Source: Plantago major (lineage: Eukaryota > Streptophyta > Magnoliopsida > Lamiales > Plantaginaceae). Taken from it: a DNA stretch of 64,000 nucleotides. The translations under genes and the position numbers were made by a program. Below the pieces are notes generated by a model, which was not told where the DNA came from, searched no databases, and saw only the letters and a program-made list of their open reading frames with translations. This document shows positions 25,480 through 36,400 of this stretch, in pieces (positions within the stretch are counted from its first letter, which is position 1; the number at the start of each line of letters is the position of its first letter). Location: NCBI GenBank assembly GCA_026545765.1, contig JAIFAC010000025.1, positions 1 through 64,000 of the forward strand, in the 5' to 3' direction.

Positions 25480-28450
25480 TTCCCAATTTCCGACCAAACC
25501 GAACTAGCTAACTTTGCTAACATTAGCTATCGAATTCATTCTTATCCAATTGAACTCAATATTCCAAGGCATATGTAAGCCTTTACAATCCTCAACAAGA
25601 TATTGAAAAGCTATTGGTGTGGCAATCTCTCCTTTTATCATTCTAACGACTTCCAGAATCGATTTCTACTTCAATATGGCTATAATGCAGCTTCCGGCTA
25701 GTTATGAACGAAAGGAATGCTACCTCCATCCCCAATTTTCCGGTGAATGAAAGGTTCAATCTTATTCACATCTAATGACACCCTTCGAGCTGGCTATCTC
25801 TGGTTTGAATTGATAATTAAGAATATCCAAAGATTTTAGATATTTAGCTTTTAATCTGCGCCATATCCCGTCTTATTTTTCATAAATCTCGGAACTAGTT
25901 TGTGCAAAGCTTCATTGCTTTCAGCGTTCTTATACCAAAGTCGAAGACCACCATGTTCTTTCGATTGTATCATCGCTTAATTGACCCACCAAATGGTTTT
26001 CTTCGTCTCCATGTTATTCGACCAAGACTCCGATTTAATTTATCCGACATCATGAAACATACTCACGGGAGCTGAACAAGTTAGGCTGCATAGTGTAAGT
26101 AAATGGGAATTCGCCCATTCTGGATTGAATTAATGTAGCTTCGACCGCAAGGGACAAAATTTTGTTTTCGGCCGGCTCAATTTTGCCATGATCGATCGAA
26201 GGTTTCCGCATACTCTTCTATCTATCCTCCCATGAGATCGATAGACTCCGGATATTCTGAGATTCACTGTTTGCCCAACCTGAAAGAATATCATTGATAG
26301 TTCTCTTTAAAGTAGCTCCTTCAGACTTTGAAAAGAAAACTTTAGATTTTGTTGGATTGACTTGAGACCGGACGTTGTAGAAATCAGTGGTTTTGAAGAC
26401 TTTCGATTGTGGTTACTAAATCCTTTTCCCATCGAGGATTAAGTTAATCGTGAAGAAAAGATGAGATAGGCGAGGCCCACGGCAAGGCACTATTGGATTC
26501 CATTTCTTCTTATCCAAGCCTCATTAATAAGGTATAATAATCTCTCCATATACAAGCGTGGGGAAGGGGTCCCTTGAGGAGTCCACAAGAGTGATCAAAG
26601 CATCCGGTGCTTCACCATTCCATAGAATTTTAGTCTTTGCATTTTCACACAAACATTATCAACTTGACTAGTCTTCGAGAATTTAAAAGCATGTAAGTAT
26701 CCTCAAAATCCAGTTCACTTTATCATACGCTTTTTCAAAGGTCGAGTTTCATAATCATGCTTCCTACTTTGTTCTTCTTGGATCTCGAAGAATGTAGAGA
26801 GTCTCTTGCGGGACGAATATTATCATGCGTCTGCGACCCTTGATGAAACTTCGGCTAGGTTGAGTGCGATAAGGGACATCATGATATTTCTCAAGTGCAT
26901 TGTCACACATTTGTGATGAATTTATATATGGCGTTACAATGAAATTGGCACATTACGAAATCAAGGTGGGACTTTGTACCTTGAATTAAGCATAAATGAG
27001 TTGTTCAAAAGGAAGAGTCGAACTTGCAATTCACGGGCGGCTGAGATAAATTCTGAAGAGAAGGTGAGATCCATTTCCGACCTTTTTGGAAAAGCTGCAA
27101 TCCGTCCATCCGGTCAAGGCATGAAGGCATTGTTGCCCAAACTACATCTTTTGAGTTCTTTTAGATCTACCCGGTTTACTCGAAATTGGCGTCCTCACGT
27201 ATTCGCCCGATTTGGTATTTAGAGATCGCGGGTGATGTGATTGCTATTTCGCCTTGTATCTCTATTCTGGAACAGCTTTGAGAAATATGAGATCGCATGT
27301 TCTCGCAACAGTTCGTCTGATTTTACCCATTCATCATCAATTTGAAGCATGAGAATTCTATTTCTTCTTCTCCTTTTGAGGTTGATATTATGTATGTAAA
27401 AAAAATTTTGTATTAGTTTACCATCGCAAGCCATAATTACGGATTTTTGAAACCAGAATAGTTCTTCTTGGTATAGAATCTGATTATATTCCTCATAAGC
27501 TCAAGTTCCAGGTTTTCTAAATAATCATTCTGCCTTTCTAATAAGGAGCGCTAGATACACCCAATCGAGCCCGACAGTTTTTTCCTACAAAATATATCTT
27601 AAGTGCTCTTTATTCCGCAGGATCATTTATCTGGAACTTGTGCTATTGCTTCTACAATATCACTATTTGTATTCTAAATATGCGAATAGCTTCACAATCT
27701 GGTGTGTCAACCGAGCTTGAATCTGAAAATTGATTTTCGATGGTTTATCCGGCATTAACAATTTGTCATTATAGGGTGGTGGTGATTTAGATGCGTGGCG
27801 GGTAAATTACAACATTATCTAATTTATCGATCCATGGGCATTCGCCATAGCACGATCGTCGTTCGTAAATAATTCTTCGATTCCTCTTGTTGGTCGAGTA
27901 AGCGAAGGACCATGAAATCTAAGTCTTGAAGGCATCTTGCCAACCTTTCTGCTTTGGAAGAAAAGTAATCGACTCACGAAAACGAAGCCGCCTCCTTGTT
28001 TCTCATGAGAGTAACAATCTCATTGAAATCGCCGTAACCGACTGGTGATTTCTTGTTTTAATATTCTCCATCTTTGTTGAATATTGAATTTTATCATCGT
28101 CTTGGTTTGGCATAAATACCGCCAACCATCCACTTTTCTTGGCGTCGACCTATGAGAGCATGTATTATGATCTTCAACATCAGGAATTTCCACATCAACT
28201 ATCTTCTTCGTTCCTTAACATCATACCTCAGACTGTCCCTCTGCAGGTGCTATGATCCATCTTAGGTATCCAAAAGGAGCAATTTAAGTAAGCTTGCTTT
28301 CGAATACCGACTATGTTTTCAACAAAAGACTACTAATTGGTTATGTGCCTTACTAAATCCGAAGTTTCTTGAAAACCTTCATCACACGCCTCGGTTTTCG
28401 ACAACTTTCATATTGTCCATATGAAGATGAGGTGGAAGGAGTGGATGTTA
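25480..28450 (-). pseudogene. LINE ORF2: endonuclease and reverse transcriptase, broken
   Basis: Read on the minus strand through many frameshifts, it shows an endonuclease core (GYGDFNEIVTLMRNKEAA, about 28060-28000). Next is the inter-domain segment (RRNRILMLQIDDEWVKSDEL, about 27380-27320) and then DRMDGLQLFQK (about 27120), standing where KAPGPDGLQP is expected. The reverse transcriptase follows with KLDL, then an ...EKA.D.VNW-like stretch (about 26760-26700), RTPQGTPSPRLYMERLLYLI (about 26580-26520), and GPRLSHLFF (about 26480-26455) where the catalytic FADD box should follow. That box is not readable in frame. The family copies LINE RNA by target-primed reverse transcription. ORF2 is separated from ORF1 by the copia insertion. 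Confidence 0.75.
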
Positions 28451-28616
28451 ATATCCACCCATCCATATCAAGCATCTACTGTATCGCTTCTAGAGTCAGT
28501 AGACACAGTCGAGCTCTTTCCCAATCGGTCAAGCTGAAAATCTGCCAGCCTCTCCTTTGATTCTCTTCCAATTGAACTATGTGAGCTCTCACCTCGAATT
28601 CCCATATAGTTGATGG

Positions 28617-28621
28617 GATCT
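28617..28621 (+). repeat. target-site duplication, left (GATCT)
   Basis: The five bases gatct directly precede the left LTR of the copia element and match those directly after its right LTR (32341-32345). Confidence 0.85.
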
Positions 28622-28789
28622 TGATAGATATGTAAATATTAGTTAGAATATTAAAGAATCTAGAATCTTAATCATAATGTAGGTTTAGTATAGCTTAATT
28701 AGAATAGCATTAGTCTAAAACTCTATATTGTACTCTTGTATTTATACCCCATGGTTATCAATGAATTCCTCACGGAAAACATTCTTTCA
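28622..28789 (+). repeat. 5' LTR of the copia element
   Basis: The 168 bp LTR starts tgatagatatg and ends attctttca. It contains actctatattgtactcttg, close to a TATA-like box. Compared with the right LTR it shows several 1-2 base indels and a few substitutions. Confidence 0.92.
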
Positions 28790-28800
28790 TGGTATCAAGT
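28790..28800 (+). other. primer-binding site, initiator-tRNA type
   Basis: The string tggtatcaagt abuts the 5' LTR. It matches the first 8 bases of the usual plant Copia primer-binding site (TGGTATCAGAGC, complementary to initiator methionine tRNA), then diverges. Confidence 0.8.
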
Positions 28801-29099
28801 TAGTTTCTGACTATCTTCCACTGCAGTACTCCCGTATACAGAACCTCACGTTCGATATACTCCTGCAAATCAACCATCCCTTTTATGTCCAATCGATCGT
28901 CTTCGATCCTTTGTCCTTCCCCAAATCGGCTCATAGTTTTCAGCAATCTGCTTAACGGAAACATAATTTAACCTATCAAACCTGATTAGATTCCGATCTC
29001 CACCGTTCAGATTGGATTTCAACACGTTATCTTGATGGTGTCAAAATTCGTGACGATCCAACGGCTGAATCCACGGAAACTCCATTTTCCTCGGACTGC

Positions 29100-32000
29100 G
29101 CTGTGCTGATCCGAATTGGTACATGGATCTTGCTGACATCTTCTCATATGACATCTTAGGTAATCTCTCATCTTATTTTAATTTGAGCAATCAAAATAAA
29201 AAGGAGGGTATTATGTCGGTAATGGTGGTCTATTCCAATTAAATAGTTATGGTCATTCTCGTTTACCTCCTCAACCCTCCCTTATCCTTACAGAATGCTC
29301 TTTGCTACGCTCCTGGGCTAGACTCGTTAAGAATTTAATTTTGTCATAGAATTCTACAATGATAATTACATGTATACATTGCATTGAATTCGATCTAATG
29401 GATTTTTGTAAAGGATTTTCAGCGGGGATGGCAATCATGAGATGTAATAAGCGGGGACCTTTAACCTCTTACTACCACCAACTCCTTCACGCCTTGACCT
29501 TTACGACTTTGGCGTCTTCTCTACTGCATGATCGTTTAGGACATCCGAAACTTGTTTTAAGTTACCTCTGACGGAATAATAGCATTCATCAACTACCTAA
29601 ATCTAGTCTTTCCGTTATTTGTGGTTCTTGCATTCTTGGTAAACCACGTAAAGTTGCCTTTTGGTGCTTCTATGTCTCGAACAATGTTACCTTTTGATAT
29701 TCATAGTGACTTATGGACCTCTCTATTAAGTTCATTGGGTCATCGTTATTATGTTCTTTTCTTGGATGATTTCTCAAAATTTTGTGGATTTTTTCCTTAG
29801 CTAGGAAATCGGATGTTTATGCAAAATTCTCTATCCTTAGATGGCATATACTTAAGTAATTTGAGACATATTAAGAATATCCAATGTAATGATGGGAGGG
29901 AATATGATAATAGCCAATTCAAGAGTTTTTGCGAAACTAATGGGATGTTTTTCGTCTTTCATGACCGTACTTCTTCTAAAGCGGTAAAGCGAAAAGAAAA
30001 TTCAGTCTATCAATAATATCATTAGGACTTTACTAGTTCCCTCCCTACCCCGATCTTTTTGGCATCATCGTTAAGTATGGCAACTTATCTTCTTAACATT
30101 TTAGAAACCAAGATCCTAAACCATGCCTCTCCCCTTCAAATCCTGTGTCAGCGCAAACCATCATACTCTCATCTTGGGTTTTGGGTGCTTATGTTATCCC
30201 TCAATCACTACCATTCTGACTTGACTTAAGTACACTTGTGTGTTTGGGATATCCAGGAGAACCATCGTGGATTCAAATGCTATGATTTATCGACTCATAA
30301 GATAACTATTTCTCGCCATGTTGTTTTGATGAAAATAATTTCCCCTTCTCCTCCCAAATCAAACATGCACCCACCTATGGTTCCACAAACGATAAGATTA
30401 CCGTTTGTGATCATTGCCCTGAGTTACAAACCGCCTAACCCTAAGCGGAATTGATCTGGCCCTTCACTTCATTCTTTCAAGGCCGGGCCCATTGGTCCAC
30501 ATGTGCACCACCTGCTCGATCTTCTTCCACCCATTCCTCTCGATTGGGTCCGTATACCCCATACATCCGACTTTCACGAAAGTCCTCGACTGTACGACCT
30601 GGCGGATACCCCCTCCTCGGTCCAGAATCGACCAGCATTCGTTCGATCAGCATCCCGCATTCCCAATCCCAATTCTTTGGATTTGTAAATCTCTCCATTA
30701 CAGTCACCTATACCTCGTAATCGGTTTCCGCTCTTAGGACCCGAATTGAAATTGGCTATGGAAGATGAATTTGATGCTCTTATTAAAAATGAGCTATTAG
30801 GATTTAGTACCCGTCCTAATGTCGATGTTATTGATTCTATGTGGATATTTGCTCATAAGGTGAAATCTAATATGGTGGTGAATTTGAGAGGCATAAAGAT
30901 CGTCTTATGGTGATGGTAAAACTTCAGCGGAGTGGGCATTGATTGTGGTGAGGCGTTTAGTCCTGTGGTAAAGCTACGATCGTGCAGTTCTAAGTATTTC
31001 TTTATCCGGCGGTGGCGATTCATCATTGGATGTAAAAATGCCTTCTTACGAGAGAACTTCGAGGAAATGCGATATATGCATCAATTTATGGGTTTTGAGA
31101 TCCGAATTCATCCGGATTATGTTTGTCTACTTAAAATCATTATGCGGTCTTAAGCAAGCTCCCGGGCATGAGTAAGCGATTTCTGATTCTCTCTCTTGGT
31201 TTTGTGAATAGCAAATGTAATCGTCTTTATTCATATCTGGCGGGGTTCGATATGGCGTACATATTACTATATGTTGATGACATTATTCTCACTTGCCTCT
31301 CTCACTCACTCGATGTTCTATTATGATACGCTTACCTCGGGTTGCAATGAAAAGATCTTGGTCCTTTGAATTATTTTCTCAGTATTGCGGTTTCGTCATA
31401 AAGATGGTATGTTCTTATCACGGCATAAGTATCTTTGAGAAATTATTGATCGGTAGCATGTCCTCATGTAAGCCCTCCTTAAGGCAGTAGTACCTGGGTG
31501 CATTGTTTGGATCGACTCATTATCGCCGTTTTGCGGTGCTCTTGATTTAAGCGGCGTTTACGGTGATATCTCCTATGGTAAACAAATTTGCTTACACATG
31601 CACTCTCGTGATATTCATATGCATACTCTCAAGCTTTTACGATATATTGAGGGCACCTTAGTTTTGGATTGCATTTGTATCCATAGCCGGCTGACTTGAC
31701 TCTTGTCTCCCTGCGGATGTCGATTGGGGAGGTTGCAGGATCTGGCGTCGTTCGGTCGGCTATTGTGTTCCTTGTGATAACTTGATCGCGTGGTCTGGCA
31801 AGTCTGACATTATTTCGACCCTACGATGTCTAGATCCGGTCGAGGCCGAATGTCGGCGTAGCAAATGTTGTTTCCAGACGTGTTGGCCCAACCTTGCGCA
31901 ATATGCGTGAGTTGCATAATCCGTTCCAAGGCTACGTTGGTGTATTGTGATAATGTTGGTCTGTTTATCATGCCAATCGATTCAACATCGGTACCGAAAC

Positions 32001-32150
32001 ATATTGAGATGGATATTCATTTTGTTAGGAGAACATGTCGCCTTGATCACGTTAAGGTCTTACATGTTTCTTCGATATCGGTTGCATATATATTTACGAA
32101 GAATGCAGAGAGTTTTGTTTGAAGATTTTTACCGGAGACGGTCTAGGTGT
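29100..32150 (+). pseudogene. copia pol polyprotein, broken
   Basis: Domains are readable through frameshifts. A protease remnant (PNWYMD, about 29110) has its catalytic DTGA box corrupted. GAG-pre-integrase reads LLHDRLGHPK (about 29525-29555). Integrase core segments are DIHSDLW (about 29700), YYVLFLDDFSKF (about 29750) and NDGREYDN (about 29890-29912). Reverse transcriptase starts with AMEDEFDALIKNELLG (about 30760), then GVGIDCGEAFSPVVKLRS (about 30930-30980) and the catalytic YVDDIILT (about 31270). RNase H reads ADVDWGGC (about 31712) to LIAWSGKSD (about 31785), ending near AYIFTK (about 32095). The enzyme set copies and integrates the element, but no intact frame spans two domains. Confidence 0.85.
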
Positions 32151-32170
32151 TAAGTAAACCTCCGCTTTGC

Positions 32171-32176
32171 GGGGTG
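32171..32176 (+). other. short polypurine tract before the 3' LTR
   Basis: The run ggggtg directly precedes the right LTR (tgatagatatg). It is short and holds a T, weaker than the usual plant Copia tract. Confidence 0.5.
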
Positions 32177-32340
32177 TGATAGATATGTAAATATTAGTTA
32201 GAATATTAAAGTCTAGAATCTTAATCATATTAGGTTTAGTATGGCTTAGTTAGAATAGCATTAGTCTAAAACTCTATATTGTACTCTTGTATTTATACCC
32301 TGGTTATCAATGAATTCCTCCACAAAAACAATTTCTTTCA
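32177..32340 (+). repeat. 3' LTR of the copia element
   Basis: The 164 bp copy of the left LTR starts tgatagatatg and ends atttctttca, followed by the GATCT duplication. Differences from the left LTR are mostly small indels. Confidence 0.92.
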
Positions 32341-32345
32341 GATCT
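32341..32345 (+). repeat. target-site duplication, right (GATCT)
   Basis: These bases match 28617-28621 across the copia insertion, marking the point where the LINE was interrupted. Confidence 0.85.
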
Positions 32346-32796
32346 CCATTACGTGAACCACCGTTCTCCTCGTGTGGTTTGTAATATCTTATAAGATCCT
32401 TAGAAATTATATTTCGTTTCTATCATTGGGTTCTGCTGCTTGAACCATCATCCGTTGTGAAAGTTGATTTCCAAATCCTCGGTCGATCTCCATATTTTCT
32501 TCCCAATTTTCGGTGAGAGGCGAGATTGGGTTCTTCGGTTGGTAAAATATGGAATAGATTATTCTGAAGGAAAGGTGGTCATTGGGTTTGGTTCTTTAAT
32601 AACCACACCCGTTGATGGGCTTTTACATTTACTATTATCTTGCTAGGCTTGGGCGGTAGTCCTTAATCTGGACTTTTAGGGTTGAGGTTCTGGCGGAATT
32701 CTTTTTCTCCATCGAATTGGGCTTGGCGATTTGTTGTCTCTGGGCTCATACGTAGATTCTTATTATCGTTTGGGCTGTAAACAAAAAATTAGTCCT

Positions 32797-33960
32797 TTAC
32801 GGCTGGTTTTGTACATCTTGGAGTCGATTTATGTTGTGGCATTGCGGCCTTGCCAATATTCCAGCTGGTCGGATTAGACTTCTTCTTCCGGCGTTCACCA
32901 TCCATTCCCCCAAACTCCTTATTTTTGGCCTTTTCAAGTAACTAACTCGATCCCAAATCAGCTTCTTCTTCTTATTAATTGGAATTTGTTGTTCCTTGCA
33001 ATCCTTGCATCCTTTGTGGTGTTGATTCATTTGAGTGTTTTGTCTGCATTCTCTAATCGTGTGACCTACAATCCGCGCTATGACATATGCGAGGAGATTC
33101 TCGTACACCACTTGATATATTTTCCCACAAATAAAAATGCCTAGTTCCGAAGGCATATTAGTCTTGACTTCAACACAAAAACGTGCAAATCTTCCTCTTT
33201 TTGCCGTAAAAGTGTTGCCATCAATCTTGATAGGGGAGCCAATACATGTTGCCAATGTTTGAATCACAGATTCTCTTCACATTTCGATCGGGAGATTCAA
33301 CATTCTTACCCATGTTATGGCAGTTTCCACCTTGCCTTATCCTGTCGCTCTAAATTTGGTGTCCATTGGCGGACCGATAGAAGCTGCCTGCTAATTGCCA
33401 TGGCCCCTATGTTAAAATCATGACTCTTTTCTACTCATAATCCCTTCACCACATAGCAATTATAGCTGAATCCATGAGTTCGAAAAAGTGTCCGTGTAAG
33501 GACATTGATTCAATTTAGTGAGTAGTAGGGTAATACCATGGTTTACCAATTACCTTAATCACGATCGTATTATTCCATGGACTTATTATCATCAGATCAT
33601 ATAGGTCCTTATCAAACTCCACCTGTTTGAAAGGGATCTCAGGCGTAGGTTTGGAAATCTTGATCTTGGCACGTTCAGAAGCATTCTTTTCTTTATCGAC
33701 TTTCACATCCCTAGGTTTGGATTGGGCATAAGCCTTGCTTGCGTCGTTGGTTTTGAGATGGTTGAACTCCGTCATCCACGTCCACTAGTTTCTCAAGGGA
33801 TCCATCCATATCGGTATCTATCTCAGTGTTTCCATCCACTGATCTTGGTCATTTCTGCATCAGTATCTATTTCCATGTCGTCAAGCAGTAGTAAGAAGGA
33901 AGAAATACGGATGTAGGTTTCCGGTAGTTGATGGCGACCTTAGGGTTTTCCCAAGGAGAG
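32797..33960 (-). pseudogene. LINE ORF1: DUF4283 and zinc knuckle protein, broken
   Basis: The minus-strand reading begins near MQKCSPWENPKVAIN (about 33970-33925). It shows the DUF4283 pattern (DLYDLMIISPWNNTIVIKVI, about 33615-33555), GPWQLAGSF (about 33395-33370) and IGSPIKIDGNTFTAKRGRFA (about 33240-33185). A zinc knuckle remnant follows (GHTIRECRQ, about 33065-33040), in which the first CxxC pair reads VIAR instead of cysteines. A lysine-rich tail follows. ORF1 proteins of plant L1 elements bind the element RNA. A 156-residue part (32797-33267) is uninterrupted; the rest is frameshifted. Confidence 0.75.
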
Positions 33961-34389
33961 CATTTTTGCATAGTATAAAACCACCAAATTTTGTGAATTT
34001 TCTTTTCCTGAAATAATAACTATAAACTGAGAGTTTCTTATTCATTTTAAACAATGTTCTTTTTCATTGAACCCACAAGTAACCGGTCACCAATGTATAA
34101 ATACCCATGACCAAGGGATTTTACTACTCCATTTTACTAACTGAGCCATCATTTCGGCTGAGTAAGGTTACTTAATAATGGGAAATATACTCACAGCGTT
34201 TAAATTTCTCCTTTCATACAACATATGGACAAGGACATGACAATTCAAGCCCTGCATGTGAAACATCAAAATTTAGGTTTGTAGCCAGGTAATTGTGCTT
34301 CTACTGCTTACTAATGAAGGTGATGGTGTTTAACAACTGATACTTGCATCATAACACTTGATTATGCAATGCTACAAATTCACAGCCTC

Positions 34390-35935
34390 CTGTGTGTTCT
34401 ACCAACAGATGAAGTTTGTGGTCTTCAGATCAATGGCAGACGAAATGCAACTTTTTAATCCCAGCTAAGCATAACGTTGTCGTGAACAAAGGGAGACCCT
34501 TCCACTGCTTTCCAGTGACAGGTGCCAAAGCCGTGGAGACCAAGGCAAAACAGATAGTCTCTTCTTCCATGCCTGGAAACTTTTAAGAACAGCCATGCAT
34601 CCCTTACAATGAACAATGCCTGAAATATCTATTAGAAGGGTTTGGTGCGTACATCATTTCTATCCACCCTTGGCTGGTTGGGAGAAAGCTGCGAAGATGT
34701 AAACCCTGCTGGAGCATGCTCCAACTTCTGGCAAGCTTTGGAAGAGAAACCGTGCTGTGACCAAGTAATAAGGCATCCCATGTCCAACTTTGTCCATCCA
34801 TTTCACGGTACTTTCGGCTACCCATTTAGAGTGTCAGAGGACTTCAAATTTATGTAAAGTCCTCTGGTAGGAACTTTTCTTTCATAAAATTTCATTTGAG
34901 ACGAAAGAATCCCATGTCTTTTCAAAACCTTACCTGCATTCTGATGGAAGTACCATTGTGAATCAAGCTGAAAGGAAATCCTATTTTTCGTGTTTGAACC
35001 TAACTATGACATCGATTTCCCTTGTCCTGACGGTCTACAAAGAAACAACCCAAATGGTTCTTCACCATTTTCACCAGTAATTTCTCGTTTGTTTTCAAGA
35101 ACAAAGGTACCTCAAACGCCAAAAGTTTGGAAGTAGTTTTCTTTAGGCCTTTCATGTTCTCGACCCCACCAGCCCATACCAAAAGCCTCGATCTGTTCTC
35201 TCAGTCACTTCAAAAAATAGCAGCCATCTTCGCGTTTGCAGTAAGTCTGTTCTGTCGTGGGAGGTGGGCACGTGAGCTGGATCCATTAGGTTTTCTAGAG
35301 AATGGAATGATCATAAGGAGTTAATTGGATTGTTGAAATGTCCGGAATCCTGGTCTTTCAAATTATCCAACCAGGTATTTTTGCATAGTTTGTGGTGGTG
35401 TCTTGTGAGACATCAGATCCATACAACACCTGTGAGTCCTTAATTTCATACGGCTTTAGACAAGCTGACTGGGAATTTTTGCCTGCAAAGCTGTCAGGAT
35501 AAGTGGTGAGAAAGACTTCATAAAAGAGAATACTTGTCTTCATATATATATACACTGCAGAGTGTATAGTAAATATTTGCAATGTTTACAGAATACGAAC
35601 CTGGGGTAAATTGTTTTGTGCATTTCCATCCCTTGAATTGCCAACCATGGTACAAACATTCCAATTTCCCATAAAGATCTGACCTTCAGAAAGTTTTGCA
35701 AGGCTAAATGGAAAGATTCATATGTAGCTCCACACACATGAACTTTCAGGCTGGAATATGCATCCATATAACTGGACAAAAAGCATTTGCCCCAAAAGTT
35801 TGGAGTTTTGTTCGAAGTGTGCGATCTGAAACCCTGAAGGTTCTAAATCAATTGCGAATGCACTCTTATTTATTTTCCTCCAAAGTTTCAAACTCGGAGA
35901 GATTTTAGCTCTAGTTACCCTGTAAACCCACATAA
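34390..35935 (-). CDS. possible minus-strand exons, product not recognised
   Basis: Several minus-strand stretches look like protein but are not recognised: VCGATYESFHLALQNFLK (about 35730-35680) followed by IGMFVPWLAIQGMEMHKTIY (about 35660-35605), SFAGKNSQSACLKPYEIKDS (about 35495-35430), LLAFEVPLFLKTNEKLLVKM (about 35120-35065), and NGWTKLDMGCLITWSQHGF (about 34800-34740). Gaps between them could be introns. A gene extending on the minus strand from the start-like exon at 38470-38990 is conceivable. Low confidence, as none of the strings matches a family I know. Confidence 0.3.
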
Positions 35936-36264
35936 TCTACATCAAGGAAATTGCACATATTGCACAAAAGCACACTGGTAGGCACTCAAACAAAAGGCCC
36001 TAACTTTGGTGCCAAGAGTCTGAACATTTTGTTGGAATTTTGGTAGATGGTTGAGCTTTCAATTCATTCGATGAATTGGTCAGTAGGACCCAACTATTAA
36101 AACAAACATTCCGTGTAGCGTGTATCTACGTGGTGAAAGGTGATTATTGTTTTAAGTGTGTTTGATCAATACGAATGAGTTGAGTCATCTTAAACATGAG
36201 GATTCATAATCCTATGTGCTGAAATTCGGGTTAAAGAGCAGCGTGTCGAAAGAAAGAAAAATTC

Positions 36265-36400
36265 AAATTCGGAGAAAAAAGTGAAAACTCTTTAGCTCAC
36301 AGCGGTCTAGGAAAGCGGAACCTTATTTTTTGTTCTTAGACCGCGGTGAGCCACATGAGCTACCGAATGTACGATTTTCTCGAAAATTCGAATTTTCCTC
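36265..36400. repeat. inverted repeat (hairpin or foldback MITE)
   Basis: The inner arms 36295-36313 and 36333-36351 match at 17 of 19 positions around a 19-base spacer. Outer parts (aaattcaaattcggagaaaa and its mirror near 36375-36400) extend the pairing imperfectly. The arms are GC-rich against an AT-rich background. It is probably a foldback MITE; a hairpin RNA precursor is the alternative. Confidence 0.6.

Larger units (their letters stand above)
28622..32340 (+). mobile_element. Ty1-copia retrotransposon, gag-deleted, inserted in the LINE
   Basis: Two LTRs (168 and 164 bp) of the same sequence bound the element, both TG...CA, with a GATCT duplication outside. Inside, in order on the plus strand, are a primer-binding site, protease remnant, GAG-pre-integrase, integrase, reverse transcriptase and RNase H, which is the Copia order. 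At 3.7 kb it is about 1 kb shorter than complete Copia elements. Only about 320 bp lie between the left LTR and the protease, so most of gag is gone. Orientation is opposite to the LINE. Confidence 0.92.
25400..33960 (-). mobile_element. L1-type LINE, split by a copia insertion
   Basis: On the minus strand the order is ORF1 (DUF4283 plus CCHC zinc knuckle, 33.9-32.8 kb), a spacer, then ORF2 (endonuclease, reverse transcriptase, 28.5-25.4 kb). A Ty1-copia element occupies 28622-32340, so the LINE itself is about 4.8 kb, close to the usual size of plant L1 elements. The 3' end is probably at about 25400, where the minus strand reads accaaaaaagaaaaag, an interrupted poly(A). No LINE target-site duplication was identified. 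All frames are interrupted, so the element is inactive, if the sequence is correct. Confidence 0.8.

Noticed and set aside
30451..30737. Several overlapping open frames on both strands
   Set aside because: They lie inside the copia element between integrase and reverse transcriptase. The open frames reflect GC-rich local composition; none carries a motif.
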